Shown one piece after another: positions 6,513 to 15,196 of a stretch of DNA of 64,000 bases. The DNA is from Inquilinus ginsengisoli_B (GTDB lineage Bacteria > Pseudomonadota > Alphaproteobacteria > DSM-16000 > Inquilinaceae), in contig NZ_JBNDJK010000001.1 in NCBI RefSeq assembly GCF_050434925.1, positions 2,666,001 through 2,730,000 on the forward strand, written 5' to 3'. Position numbers and translations under genes: made by a program. Under the pieces are notes generated by a model, which did no database searches, was not told the DNA's origin, and saw only the letters and a list, made by a program, of their open reading frames with translations. Position 1 is the stretch's first letter. Each line of letters opens with the position of its first letter.

Positions 6513-9300
6513 GGGCGACGATCTCCTTCAGCTCGGGCACGCAGGAGCCGCAATTGGTGCCGGCGCCGAGCAGGGCGCCGAGTTCCTTGACCCCGATGCC
6601 CTGGCCATCCCGGATGGTCCGCAGGATCCGCTCGATGCCGACGCCGAGGCAGGCGCAGACGATGCGGCCCTCGGCCGGGGCGCCGGCCGGGGCGCGGCCG
6701 GACAAGAGGGCGCGGCGGTCGGAATCGTCCAGCTGCGGGACCTCCGCGGCGAAGCGGGCCAGCAGCCATTCCGGGTCGGGCAGCTTGCCGGGCGGGGCGA
6801 CGAACAGGCATTCGGCCAGATCGCCGGCCTCCAGCGTGGCCAGGCGGAACAGGCCGCGTTTGGCATCGGCGAACTCGATCACCTGCCGGTCCTTGGCCGG
6901 CGCCAGCAGCGACCGGCCGAGGATGATGCCGTCGGCCGGCGGCTCCGGCCCGCCCAGGGCATAGATCTGGCAGCCGGCGGCGGCCCGCCGGGTCCAGTAG
7001 ACCAGGCCAGTCGGCCGCATCCGCCGGCGCGACACCAGGAACCCCTCCCAGCCCAGCGCCAGCCGCTCGAGCGCGACCGGGGTGTGCTTCAGCTCCGGCT
7101 GGCCGGAGACCGGGTCGACGGCGGGGCTGGCCAGCTTGCCGACGACGCAGTCGGTGGTGAAGCGGTCGTTCCAATGCATCGCCAGGAAGGCCTGGCCGGG
7201 CATCTGGTCCGGCGTGATCCGGGTCCGGGCCAGGGCGCGGCCCCAGCCGCTCTTCAGCCGCACCAGGTCGCCTTCGGCCAGGCCGTGGCGGCGGGCGTCG
7301 TCGGGATGCAGCTCGACCGCCGGTTCCGGGCTGTTGGCGGCCAGGCGCGGCACCGCGCCGGTGCGGGTCATGGTGTGCCACTGGTCGCGCAACCGGCCGG
7401 TGTTCAGCAGCATCGGCCGGTTCTGGTCGGGGCGGTGGGCCGGGGGGCGGTGCCGCACCGGAACGAAGCGGGCGCGCCCATCCGGCGTCGGGAAGCGGCC
7501 GTCGTCGAACAGCCTCGCCGTGCCCAGTCGCCGGCCCTCAGGGACAGGCCATTGCACCGGCTCCAGCGCGTCATAGGCCTCACGGTCCAGTGCCGCCAGG
7601 GCACCGATGTCGAAGGCGCGCTCGCCGCCGTTCTCGAAGGCGGAGAGGGCGGCGTGCTCGCGGAAGATCGCGGCCGGGTCCTCATAGGGGAAGGCGTCGG
7701 CGAAGCCCATGCGACGGGCCAACTGGGTGACGATCCACCAATCCGGCCGGGCCTGGCCGGGCAGGGGGCGGAAGCCGCGCTGGCGCGAGATCCGGCGCTC
7801 GGAATTGGTGACGGTGCCGTCCTTCTCGCCCCAGCCGGCGGCGGGCAGCAGCACATCGGCCAGGCGGGCGGTGTCGGTCTCGGCGGTGACGTCGGAAACC
7901 ACGACCAGGTCGCAGCGGGAAAGGCCACGGCGCAGCCGCTCCGCATCCGGCGCGCTGACCGCCGGGTTGGTCGCCATGATCCACAGCGCCTTGATCCGGC
8001 CGGCGGCGACGGCGCCGAACAGCTCCACCGCCTTCAGCCCCGGCCGTTCCGCCAGCCGCGGCGCCTGCCAGAAGCGGCGCACCCGGTCGCGTGCCGCCAC
8101 GTCCTCGAAGGCCATGTGGGCGGCCAGCTGGTTGGCCAGGCCGCCGACCTCGCGCCCGCCCATGGCGTTGGGCTGGCCGGTGACCGAGAACGGGCCGGCG
8201 CCCGGCCGGCCGATCCGCCCGGCGGCGAGGTGGCAGTTGATGATGGCGTTGACCTTGTCGGTGCCCTGGGTCGACTGGTTCACGCCCTGGGAATAGATCG
8301 TCAGCGTCGCCGGGGTGTGGGCGAACCAGGCGTAGAAGCGCCGCACCGCCTCCTCCGGCAGGCGGCAGCCGCGGGCCACGGCGGCGATGTCCGGGGCGTC
8401 ATCGGCCGCGGCGACGGCTGCCTCCTCGAAGCCCGAGGCATGGGCGGCGATCCAGCCCCGGTCCAGCGTGCCCTCGCGCACCAGATGGGCGAACAGGCCG
8501 TTGAACAGCAGCACGTCGGTGCCGGGGGCGATGGCGAGGTGCAGGTCGGCCTCGTCGCAGGTCGCGGTGCGGCGCGGGTCGATCACCACGATCCTGGTGC
8601 CCCGCTTCTCGCGCGCCGCCAGCAGCCGGCGGTGCAGGATCGGGTGGCACCAGGCGGCGTTGGAGCCGACATAGATCGCGAGATCCGCCTGCTCCCAATC
8701 CTCATAGCAGCCCGGAACCACATCGCCGCCGAAGGCGCGGCGGTGGCCGGCGACCGACGAGGCCATGCACAGCCGGGAATTGGTGTCGATGTTGCCGGAG
8801 CCGATGAAGCCCTTCATCAGCTTGTTGGCGACGTAGTAGTCCTCGGTCAGCAACTGGCCGGAGACGTAGAAGGCGACCGAATCCGGCCCGTGCTGCTCGA
8901 TCGCCTCGCTGAAGCCGCTCGCGACGCGGTCCAGCGCCTCGTCCCAGCTCGCGGCTCGGCCGCCGATCATCGGGTCGAGCAGGCGCCCGTCCAGTCCCAG
9001 CGTCTCGCCCAGCGCCCCGCCCTTGGAGCACAGCCGGCCGAAATTCGCCGGGTGGATCGGGTCGCCTTTGACCATGTGCTCCGTCGCGTTACCTCTCCCG
9101 CCGGACGCGGGAGAGCCCGGGCTCGCGGAGCGAGACCGGGTGAGGGCTGGTCCTGGCCTCGACAAAATCCCCTCACCCGGAGCCGCCAACGCGGCTCCGA
9201 CCTCTCCCGCAAGCGGGAGAGGCAACGCGTCGGCTCCACCTGAGACAGCGACACCGCAGCCGACGCCGCAATAGGGGCAGGTGGTGCGGATCTCAGCCAT
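6487..9300 (-). CDS. nasA: Assimilatory nitrate reductase, molybdopterin catalytic subunit
   Basis: Cytoplasmic Mo-bis-MGD enzyme reducing nitrate to nitrite. The N-terminal [4Fe-4S] motif starts TTCPYCGVGC (Cys 8, 11, 15) and finishes with RLCSKG at Cys 91. Molybdopterin oxidoreductase and dinucleotide-binding domains follow (RIVVIDPRRT, MATNPAVS, ATLTIYSQGVNQSTQGTDK). The last ~55 residues are a BFD-like [2Fe-2S] domain (VCACLG ... GTNCGSC), as in NasA proteins that take electrons directly. Odd feature: about 51 residues between Cys 15 and Cys 91 are encoded by a palindromic repeat inserted in frame. The start overlaps nirD by 8 bp. Confidence 0.95.
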   Translation of the reverse strand: MAEIRTTCPYCGVGCGVAVSGGADALPLPLAGEVGAALAAPGEGILSRPGPALTRSRSASPGSPASGGRGNATEHMVKGDPIHPANFGRLCSKGGALGETLGLDGRLLDPMIGGRAASWDEALDRVASGFSEAIEQHGPDSVAFYVSGQLLTEDYYVANKLMKGFIGSGNIDTNSRLCMASSVAGHRRAFGGDVVPGCYEDWEQADLAIYVGSNAAWCHPILHRRLLAAREKRGTRIVVIDPRRTATCDEADLHLAIAPGTDVLLFNGLFAHLVREGTLDRGWIAAHASGFEEAAVAAADDAPDIAAVARGCRLPEEAVRRFYAWFAHTPATLTIYSQGVNQSTQGTDKVNAIINCHLAAGRIGRPGAGPFSVTGQPNAMGGREVGGLANQLAAHMAFEDVAARDRVRRFWQAPRLAERPGLKAVELFGAVAAGRIKALWIMATNPAVSAPDAERLRRGLSRCDLVVVSDVTAETDTARLADVLLPAAGWGEKDGTVTNSERRISRQRGFRPLPGQARPDWWIVTQLARRMGFADAFPYEDPAAIFREHAALSAFENGGERAFDIGALAALDREAYDALEPVQWPVPEGRRLGTARLFDDGRFPTPDGRARFVPVRHRPPAHRPDQNRPMLLNTGRLRDQWHTMTRTGAVPRLAANSPEPAVELHPDDARRHGLAEGDLVRLKSGWGRALARTRITPDQMPGQAFLAMHWNDRFTTDCVVGKLASPAVDPVSGQPELKHTPVALERLALGWEGFLVSRRRMRPTGLVYWTRRAAAGCQIYALGGPEPPADGIILGRSLLAPAKDRQVIEFADAKRGLFRLATLEAGDLAECLFVAPPGKLPDPEWLLARFAAEVPQLDDSDRRALLSGRAPAGAPAEGRIVCACLGVGIERILRTIRDGQGIGVKELGALLGAGTNCGSCVPELKEIVAHAALPAAG
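9081..9233. repeat. 153-bp palindromic element inserted in frame in nasA
   Basis: The ends are 20-bp imperfect inverted repeats (9081-9100 against 9214-9233, 18 of 20 matching). Inside lie further inverted segments: CCGGGTGAGGG against CCCTCACCCGG, and hairpins such as CCTCTCCCGCAAGCGGGAGAGG shortened by one arm elsewhere. The length is 51 codons, so the reading frame is kept. The encoded stretch is rich in Pro, Gly, Ala, Ser and Arg, unlike normal NasA at this position. The hairpin core resembles the one at 28622-28644. Confidence 0.8.
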
Positions 9301-9634
9301 TGGCGACCAGCTGCGGCGAGGGCAGGCCGAGGCGGATGCGGCCGGCCTGCAGCTCGACCGCGATGCGGTGGACGCAGCCCTCGTCCGGCCCCTCGACCGA
9401 TCCGGTCTCCAGGCTGATCACCCAGGCGTGCAGCGGGCAGGTGACGCTGGTGCCGTGCACGATGCCCTGCGACAGCGGCCCGCCCTTGTGCGGGCAGCGG
9501 TCATAGAGCGCGAAGACCCGGTCGTCGGCGGTGCGGAACAGGGCGATGTCGCCCTCCGGGCTCTTCACCACCCGGGCGCCCATCGTCGGGATGTCCTCGA
9601 TCCCGCCGACATCGATCCACAGCTTCATGGTCAT
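9293..9634 (-). CDS. nirD: Nitrite reductase (NADH) small subunit, Rieske-type
   Basis: 113-residue NirD with a Rieske-like fold. The segment DRCPHKGGPLSQG followed by CPLHAW gives the C-x-H ... C-x2-H set of a [2Fe-2S] site; some NirD proteins lack these ligands, but here they are present. It partners NirB in reducing nitrite to ammonium in the cytoplasm. The gene lies 3 bp after nirB and overlaps nasA (ATGGCTGA), so translation is coupled. A second ATG two codons in is an alternative start. Confidence 0.93.
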   Translation of the reverse strand: MTMKLWIDVGGIEDIPTMGARVVKSPEGDIALFRTADDRVFALYDRCPHKGGPLSQGIVHGTSVTCPLHAWVISLETGSVEGPDEGCVHRIAVELQAGRIRLGLPSPQLVANG

Positions 9635-9637
9635 CGC

Positions 9638-12103
9638 TCACCCCACCTCGGCCAGGCTGCGGAACTCGTGCGCCTCGGCGCCAGCGGCGCGCTCGGCCCA
9701 AGGGTCGTTCTGCGCGAATTGCTGGGAATGCAGGAAGCGGGCGTGCAGCCGCTGGCGCGAGTCCGCGTCCTCGACCACCCGGCGCTTGACGTGGTCCAGG
9801 CCGACCCGCTCGATCCAGGGCGCCGTGCGCTCGAGATAGTGCGATTCCTCGCGGTGCAGCTGCATGAAGGCGCCGCAATATTCCAGCACCTCGGCCTCGG
9901 TCTCGACCTTGCACAGGAAGTCGGTGCCACGCAGCTTGATGCCGCCATTGCCGCCGACATGCAGCTCCCAGCCGCTGTCGACCGCGATCACGCCGAAATC
10001 CTTGATCGTCGCCTCGGCGCAGTTCCGCGGGCAGCCGGACACCGCCATCTTGAACTTGTGCGGGGTCCAGCTGCCCCAGCTCATCCGCTCCAGCGCGATG
10101 CCCATGGCGGTCGAATCCTGGGTGCCGAAGCGGCACCATTCCGACCCGACGCAGGTCTTCACCGTGCGCAGCGCCTTGCCGTAGGCATGGCCGGAGACCA
10201 TGCCGGCGGCGTTCAGGTCGCGCCAGACGTCCGGCAACTGCTCCTTCTTCACGCCCAGAAGATCGATGCGCTGGCCGCCGGTGACCTTGACCGACGGGAT
10301 CTCGTAGCGGTCGACCACGTCGGCGATCGCCCGCAGCTCCTTGGCGCTGGTGACGCCGCCCCACATCCGCGGCACCACCGAATAGGTGCCGTCCTTCTGG
10401 ATGTTGGCGTGCGCCCGCTCATTGATGAAGCGGGACTGCTGGTCGTCGGTGTACTCGCCCGGCCAGGCGCAGATCAGGTAGTAGTTCAGCGCCGGCCGGC
10501 ACTTGGCGCAGCCATGCGGCGTACGCCAGCCCAGCTCCTGCATCACCGCGGGGATCGACCGCAATTCGCGCGCCAGGATCAGCCGCCGCACCTCGTCATG
10601 GCCGAAATCGGTGCAGCCGCAGACCGCCTTGACCGTCGGGCCGCCGGCATAGCCGTCGCCCAGCGTCACCGCCAGCAGGCTCTCGACCAGCCCGGTGCAG
10701 GAGCCGCAGGAGGACGAGGCCTTGGTGTGGGCCCGCACCGCGTCCAGGCTGGTCAGGCCCTTCTCGCCGATCGCCTGGACGATGGTGCCCTTGCAGACGC
10801 CGTTGCAGCCGCAGATCTCCGCCTCGGGCGGCAGGGCGGCAACGGCCTGCTTAGGGTCCGGCGCCGCACCTCCGGCGGCCGCCAGCGCCTGGCCGAAGAT
10901 CAGCCCGTCGCGCATCGCGGCGACGTCCAGGCCCTCGCGCAGCATCTGGAAGAACCAGGCGCCGTCGGCGGTGTCGCCGTACAGCACGGCGCCGGCGATG
11001 CGGTTGCCCTTCAGCACCAGCCGCTTGTAGACGCCGCGGGCGGCGTCGCGGAACACGATGTCCTCGCAATCCTCGCCGCCCTGGAAGTCGCCGGCCGAGA
11101 ACACGTCGATGCCGGTGACCTTGAGCTTGGTCGAGGTGACCGAGCCGCGATACTCGCTCTCCGCCGTGCCGGCCAGCTGGTCGGCGCAGATCCGGGCCAT
11201 CTCGTATAGCGGCGCCACCAGGCCGTAGGTGCGGCCCTGGTGCTGGACGCATTCGCCGACGGCCAGGATGCAGGGGTCGGAGGTGGTCATCCGGTCGTCG
11301 ACCACGACGCCGCGCTCGACAGCCAAGCCGGCCTCGCGGGCCAGCGTGGTGGCCGGGCGGATGCCGACCGCCATCACCACGATGTCGGCCGGGATCACGC
11401 GCCCGTCCTTCAGCCGCACCGCCTCGACCTTGCCGTCGCCCTCGATCGCGGCGGTGTCGGCCTCGGTCAGCACGGCCAGTCCGCGCCGCTCCAGCTCGCG
11501 CTGCAGCAGATAGGCGGCGGCGGGGTCCAGCTGCCGTTCCATCAGCACCGGCATCAGGTGCAGGACGGTGACCTCCATGCCGTTGGCGCGCAGGCCGTTG
11601 GCGGCTTCCAGGCCCAGCAGGCCGCCGCCGATCACCACGGCCCGGCTGCGGCCCTCGCGCGCCGCCGCCAGCATGGCCTCGACATCGGCGATGTCGCGGA
11701 AGGTGACGACGCCCGGCAGGTCGCGCCCCGGCACCGGGATCACGATCGGGTCGGACCCGGTGGCCAGCAGCAGCCGGTCGTAGCGGCACCGGCTGCCGTC
11801 GGCGCCGATCACCTCGCGCGCCTCGCGGTCGATCGCCGCCACCCGCACCCCGGCGCGCAGGTCGATGCCGTTGGCGTCGTACCAGGCGCGGTCGTTGATG
11901 ACGATGTCGTCGAACCGCTTCTCGCCGGCCAGCACCGGCGACAGCATGATGCGGTTGTAGTTCACCTGCGGCTCGGCGCCGAACACGGTGACGGCGTAGC
12001 GGCCGGGCGCGCGGGCCAGCAGCTCCTCCACCGCCCGCATCCCGGCCATGCCGTTGCCGATGACGACGAGGCTCTCCTTCGGGCCCCAGCTTCCTTCGGG
12101 CAT
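9638..12103 (-). CDS. nirB: Nitrite reductase (NADH) large subunit
   Basis: 821-residue siroheme flavoprotein that reduces nitrite to ammonium with NADH. In order: FAD-binding GNGMAGMRAVEE, NAD-binding VVIGGGLLGLEAANGL, a BFD-type [2Fe-2S] module (ICGCNGVCKG ... SSSCGSC), a second Cys cluster region (VCGCTDFGHDE, CAKCRPA), and the siroheme/[4Fe-4S] ligands CVGSEWCRFGTQD and SGCPRNCAEA. Length is normal. The ATG follows GGGGGAGGGGAAAC. It sits downstream of the nitrate transporter genes and 3 bp ahead of nirD. Confidence 0.96.
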   Translation of the reverse strand: MPEGSWGPKESLVVIGNGMAGMRAVEELLARAPGRYAVTVFGAEPQVNYNRIMLSPVLAGEKRFDDIVINDRAWYDANGIDLRAGVRVAAIDREAREVIGADGSRCRYDRLLLATGSDPIVIPVPGRDLPGVVTFRDIADVEAMLAAAREGRSRAVVIGGGLLGLEAANGLRANGMEVTVLHLMPVLMERQLDPAAAYLLQRELERRGLAVLTEADTAAIEGDGKVEAVRLKDGRVIPADIVVMAVGIRPATTLAREAGLAVERGVVVDDRMTTSDPCILAVGECVQHQGRTYGLVAPLYEMARICADQLAGTAESEYRGSVTSTKLKVTGIDVFSAGDFQGGEDCEDIVFRDAARGVYKRLVLKGNRIAGAVLYGDTADGAWFFQMLREGLDVAAMRDGLIFGQALAAAGGAAPDPKQAVAALPPEAEICGCNGVCKGTIVQAIGEKGLTSLDAVRAHTKASSSCGSCTGLVESLLAVTLGDGYAGGPTVKAVCGCTDFGHDEVRRLILARELRSIPAVMQELGWRTPHGCAKCRPALNYYLICAWPGEYTDDQQSRFINERAHANIQKDGTYSVVPRMWGGVTSAKELRAIADVVDRYEIPSVKVTGGQRIDLLGVKKEQLPDVWRDLNAAGMVSGHAYGKALRTVKTCVGSEWCRFGTQDSTAMGIALERMSWGSWTPHKFKMAVSGCPRNCAEATIKDFGVIAVDSGWELHVGGNGGIKLRGTDFLCKVETEAEVLEYCGAFMQLHREESHYLERTAPWIERVGLDHVKRRVVEDADSRQRLHARFLHSQQFAQNDPWAERAAGAEAHEFRSLAEVG

Positions 12104-12118
12104 GTTTCCCCTCCCCCC

Positions 12119-12916
12119 TCAGGCGGCCACGGTGGTGAAGCGCTGGCGCTCGTAGAGGAAGCGCAGCACCTGCACCCGGCACGCGGCGTATGTCGGATCG
12201 TCAGCCAGCGCCAGGCGGCGGCGCGGCCGCTCCAGCGGGATGTCCAGCACCTCGCCGATGGTGGCGCTGGGGCCGTTGGTCATCATCACGATGCGGTCGG
12301 ACAGCAGCGCCGCCTCGTCGACGTCATGGGTGATCATCAGGACCGTGTTGCCGAGCGCGGCGTGGATCTCCATCACCGAGTCCTGCAGATGCGCCCGGGT
12401 CAGGGCGTCGAGCGCGCCGAAGGGCTCGTCCATCAGCAGGATCTTGGGCTGCATTGCCAGCGCCCGGGCGATGCCGACGCGCTGCTTCATGCCGCCCGAG
12501 ATCTCGCCCGGCCGCTTGTCCTTGGCATGCGCCATATGGACCAGGGCCAGGTTGTGCATCACCCAGTCGTGCCGCTCGGCCGCGCTCTTGGTCCGGCCGA
12601 ACACCTTGTCGACGGCGATGCGGACATTGCCGTAGACGGTCAGCCAGGGCAGCAGCGAGTGGTTCTGGAACACGATGGCGCGGTCCGGGCCGGGGCTGTC
12701 GACCACCTGGCCGTCCAGCAGCACCTCGCCGGTGGTAGAGCGGACCAGGCCGCCGACGATGTTCAGCAGGGTCGACTTGCCGCAGCCGGAATGGCCGATG
12801 ATCGACACGAACTCGCCGCGGTCGATGCCCAGCTTGACGTCGACCAGCACCTCGCTGACCGCGCTGCCGCGGGTGAAGCGCATGCCGACCTGCTCGATCG
12901 AGAGATAGCTGTCCAT
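12119..12916 (-). CDS. nrtD: Nitrate ABC transporter ATP-binding protein
   Basis: 265-residue ATPase of the nitrate/sulfonate/taurine importer class. Walker A GHSGCGKS, signature ISGGMKQRVGIA, Walker B ILLMDEPFGALDALTR and switch ITHDVDEAALLSD are all present. It starts at ATG (MDSYLSIEQVGM) after a GAGGGGACG ribosome-binding site. It lies between the permease nrtB and nirB. It lacks the C-terminal NrtA-like regulatory domain found in cyanobacterial NrtC, so it is the NrtD type. Together with NrtA and NrtB it brings nitrate or nitrite into the cytoplasm. Confidence 0.92.
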   Translation of the reverse strand: MDSYLSIEQVGMRFTRGSAVSEVLVDVKLGIDRGEFVSIIGHSGCGKSTLLNIVGGLVRSTTGEVLLDGQVVDSPGPDRAIVFQNHSLLPWLTVYGNVRIAVDKVFGRTKSAAERHDWVMHNLALVHMAHAKDKRPGEISGGMKQRVGIARALAMQPKILLMDEPFGALDALTRAHLQDSVMEIHAALGNTVLMITHDVDEAALLSDRIVMMTNGPSATIGEVLDIPLERPRRRLALADDPTYAACRVQVLRFLYERQRFTTVAA

Positions 12917-12927
12917 GGTTCGTCCCC

Positions 12928-13827
12928 TCAGGCCGAGGTGCCGCGGGCGACGAGTGCGCCGGCGAAGCCGATCAGGCGGTCGAGGACGAAGCCGACCAGC
13001 CCGACATAGACCAGCGCCACGATGATGTCGCTGATGCGCGAGCTGTTCCACGCGTCCCAGATGAAGAAGCCGATGCCGACGCCGCCGATCAGCATCTCGG
13101 CGGCGATGATCGCCAGCCAGGACAGGCCGATGCCGATGCGCAGGCCGGTGAAGATGTAGGGCACGGTGGCCGGCAGGGTGATCTTGGTGAACACCTCCCA
13201 GGGCGACAGGCGCAACACCCGGGCGACGTTGCGGTAATCCTGCGGGATGTTGCGCACCCCGACCGCGGTGTTGATCACGATCGGCCAGATCGAGGTGATG
13301 AAGATCACGAAAATCGCCGAAGGCTCCGCCTGCTGGAACCCGGCCAGCGAGATCGGCAGCCAGGCCAGCGGCGGGATGGTGCGCAGCACCTGGAAGATCG
13401 GGTCCAGCCCACGCATCGCCCAGACGCTCTGGCCGATCAGCACGCCGAGCGCGACCCCGACCACGGAGGCCAGGGCGAAGCCGATTGCCACCCGCGACAG
13501 GCTGGTGGCGATCTGCCAGAAGGCGCCCTTGTCGACCCCGCCATTGTCGTAGAACGGGTCGATGATGAAGTCCCAGGTGTCGTCAAGCACCTTGAGCGGC
13601 GACGGCAGGTTCGAGGCCGGGCTGGAGCACAGCAGCTGCCAGGCCAGCAGCAGCAGCGCCAGCACGATCAGCGGCGGGATCACCCGGGCCGCGGCTTCGA
13701 CGGCGAGACGGGACAGGACGGGGCCAAGCGGCGGCCGCGCCACCGGCAGGGACAGGACCCGGCCAGCCGGCTTCCGCGCGGCAGCCGGGGCGGGGGCTTC
13801 GGACAGGATCTGGGCTGACTGAGGCAC
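12928..13827 (-). CDS. nrtB: Nitrate ABC transporter permease
   Basis: Inner-membrane permease of about 299 residues, with a hydrophobic start segment (VIPPLIVLALLLLAWQLL) and several further membrane spans. The coupling-helix region (RNVARVLRLSPWEVF ... ITLPATVPYIFTGLRIG) has the EAA-loop character of NrtB/SsuC/TauC proteins. No ATG is available at the right place; a GTG (VPQSAQILSE) with GGAG about 11 nt upstream is the best start. The N-terminal ~40 residues are rich in Pro and Ala and probably cytoplasmic. It lies between nrtA and nrtD. Confidence 0.9.
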   Translation of the reverse strand: MPQSAQILSEAPAPAAARKPAGRVLSLPVARPPLGPVLSRLAVEAAARVIPPLIVLALLLLAWQLLCSSPASNLPSPLKVLDDTWDFIIDPFYDNGGVDKGAFWQIATSLSRVAIGFALASVVGVALGVLIGQSVWAMRGLDPIFQVLRTIPPLAWLPISLAGFQQAEPSAIFVIFITSIWPIVINTAVGVRNIPQDYRNVARVLRLSPWEVFTKITLPATVPYIFTGLRIGIGLSWLAIIAAEMLIGGVGIGFFIWDAWNSSRISDIIVALVYVGLVGFVLDRLIGFAGALVARGTSA

Positions 13828-13859
13828 GAGGCTGGCTCCGGCTGGCTGTCGTCGGGGCG

Positions 13860-15176
13860 TCAGGCGACGGTCTTGATGGCGAGGCTGGCGAGGTAGGCGT
13901 CGGGGGCATCGGGGTCGAAGACCTTGCCGTCGAAGAAGGTCTCCTTGCCGCGCGAGGTGCCGGCCGGCACCTCGGCCGCCGGTACGCCGATCGCCTGCGC
14001 GGCCTGGCGCCACAGGTCCTCGCGGTTGACCTTGGCGATCAGCCCCTTGAGGTCGACATCGGGGGCGATGTAGCCCCAGCGCCGGTCCTCGGTCAGGAAC
14101 CACAGCTCGTGGCTCTGGAACGGGTAGGACGCGAAGTCCTGCCAGAACTTCATCAGCAGCGGGCTGTTCTCGACCTTGCGGCCGTCGCCGTAGTCGATGG
14201 TGCCGAGCGAACGCGGCAGGATGTCGGCCGGGGGCACGTTGAACCACGCCCTCCGGCCGATGATCTGGGCCATTTCCTCCTTGTTTTCCGGCTTCTCGGC
14301 CCAGCGCTGGGCCTCCAGCACCGCTTGCAGCAGCGCCGCCGCCGCCTTCGGATGGGCGTCGATCCAGTCGGCGCGCAGCGCCAGGCTCTTCTCCGGATGG
14401 TCCTTCCAGATCTCGCCGGTGGTGCAGGCGGAATAGCCGATGCCCTGGTGCACCAGCTGGTCGCCCCAGGGCTCGCCGACGCAGAAGGCCTGCATGTTGC
14501 CGACCTTCATGTTGGCGACCATCTGCGGCGGCGGCACCACGATGGTGCTGACGTCCTTGGTCGGGTCGATGCCGCCGGCGGCCAGCCAGTAGCGCATCCA
14601 CAGGTCATGGGTGCCGCCGGGGAAGGTGACGGCGCATTTCACGTCCTGCCCCTTGGCCTTCATGTCGGCGAAGGCGGCCTTCAGCGGCTTGGCGTCGACC
14701 GTGGCGCCGGCCGGCATCAGGTCCTTGGCCACCGAGATCGCCTGGCCGTTGGTGTTCAGCCGGCACAGGATCTGCATCGGGACGGGCTTGTTCTCGGCGG
14801 TGATGGTGCCGAGCGTCATCAGATAGGGCATCGGCGTCAGGATATGGGCGCCGTCGATGCCGCCGCCGGCCGAGCCCAGCACCAGGTTGTCGCGGGTGGT
14901 GCCCCAGGAGGCCTGCTTGCTGACCGTGACCTCGGTCAGCCCGACCTTGTCGAACAGCCCCTTTTCTTTGGCGATGATCAGCGGGGCGGAATCGGTCAGG
15001 GCGATGAAGCCCAGCGTCGCCTTGGTCGTCTCCGGCCCCGCGCCCTGAGCGAAGGCGCCGGCGGGGAAGGCGGTGCGGAGCGCGGCGATGGTCGCCGCGG
15101 CGCCGGTCAGCCTGGCGGTGCCCTGCAGCAGGCTGCGGCGGTTGAGTGTCGTGGTGGTGCGGTCGCGTGCGGTCAT
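13860..15176 (-). CDS. nrtA: Nitrate ABC transporter substrate-binding protein, Tat-exported
   Basis: 438-residue NrtA/CmpA-family binding protein. The N-terminus carries a twin-arginine motif (LNRRSLLQGTARL) followed by a hydrophobic stretch and AFAQGA, so it is likely exported folded to the periplasm. Core segments such as GFIALTDSAPLIIAKEKG, AHILTPMPYLMTLG and VVPPPQMVANMKVG match the nitrate-binding family. The start ATG lies 20 bp after the nasS stop, with GGGGGCTTCG upstream. Compare the neighbouring NasS: same fold, but no signal peptide. Confidence 0.93.
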   Translation of the reverse strand: MTARDRTTTTLNRRSLLQGTARLTGAAATIAALRTAFPAGAFAQGAGPETTKATLGFIALTDSAPLIIAKEKGLFDKVGLTEVTVSKQASWGTTRDNLVLGSAGGGIDGAHILTPMPYLMTLGTITAENKPVPMQILCRLNTNGQAISVAKDLMPAGATVDAKPLKAAFADMKAKGQDVKCAVTFPGGTHDLWMRYWLAAGGIDPTKDVSTIVVPPPQMVANMKVGNMQAFCVGEPWGDQLVHQGIGYSACTTGEIWKDHPEKSLALRADWIDAHPKAAAALLQAVLEAQRWAEKPENKEEMAQIIGRRAWFNVPPADILPRSLGTIDYGDGRKVENSPLLMKFWQDFASYPFQSHELWFLTEDRRWGYIAPDVDLKGLIAKVNREDLWRQAAQAIGVPAAEVPAGTSRGKETFFDGKVFDPDAPDAYLASLAIKTVA

Positions 15177-15196
15177 CGAAGCCCCCTTCGGTTCGG

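Noticed and set aside
5731..9243. A 1,170-codon open frame on the plus strand opposite nasA and the cysG-like gene
   Set aside because: It lies antisense to genes with unmistakable motifs. Its translation is Arg/Gly/Gln-rich without domains, as expected for antisense frames in GC-rich DNA.
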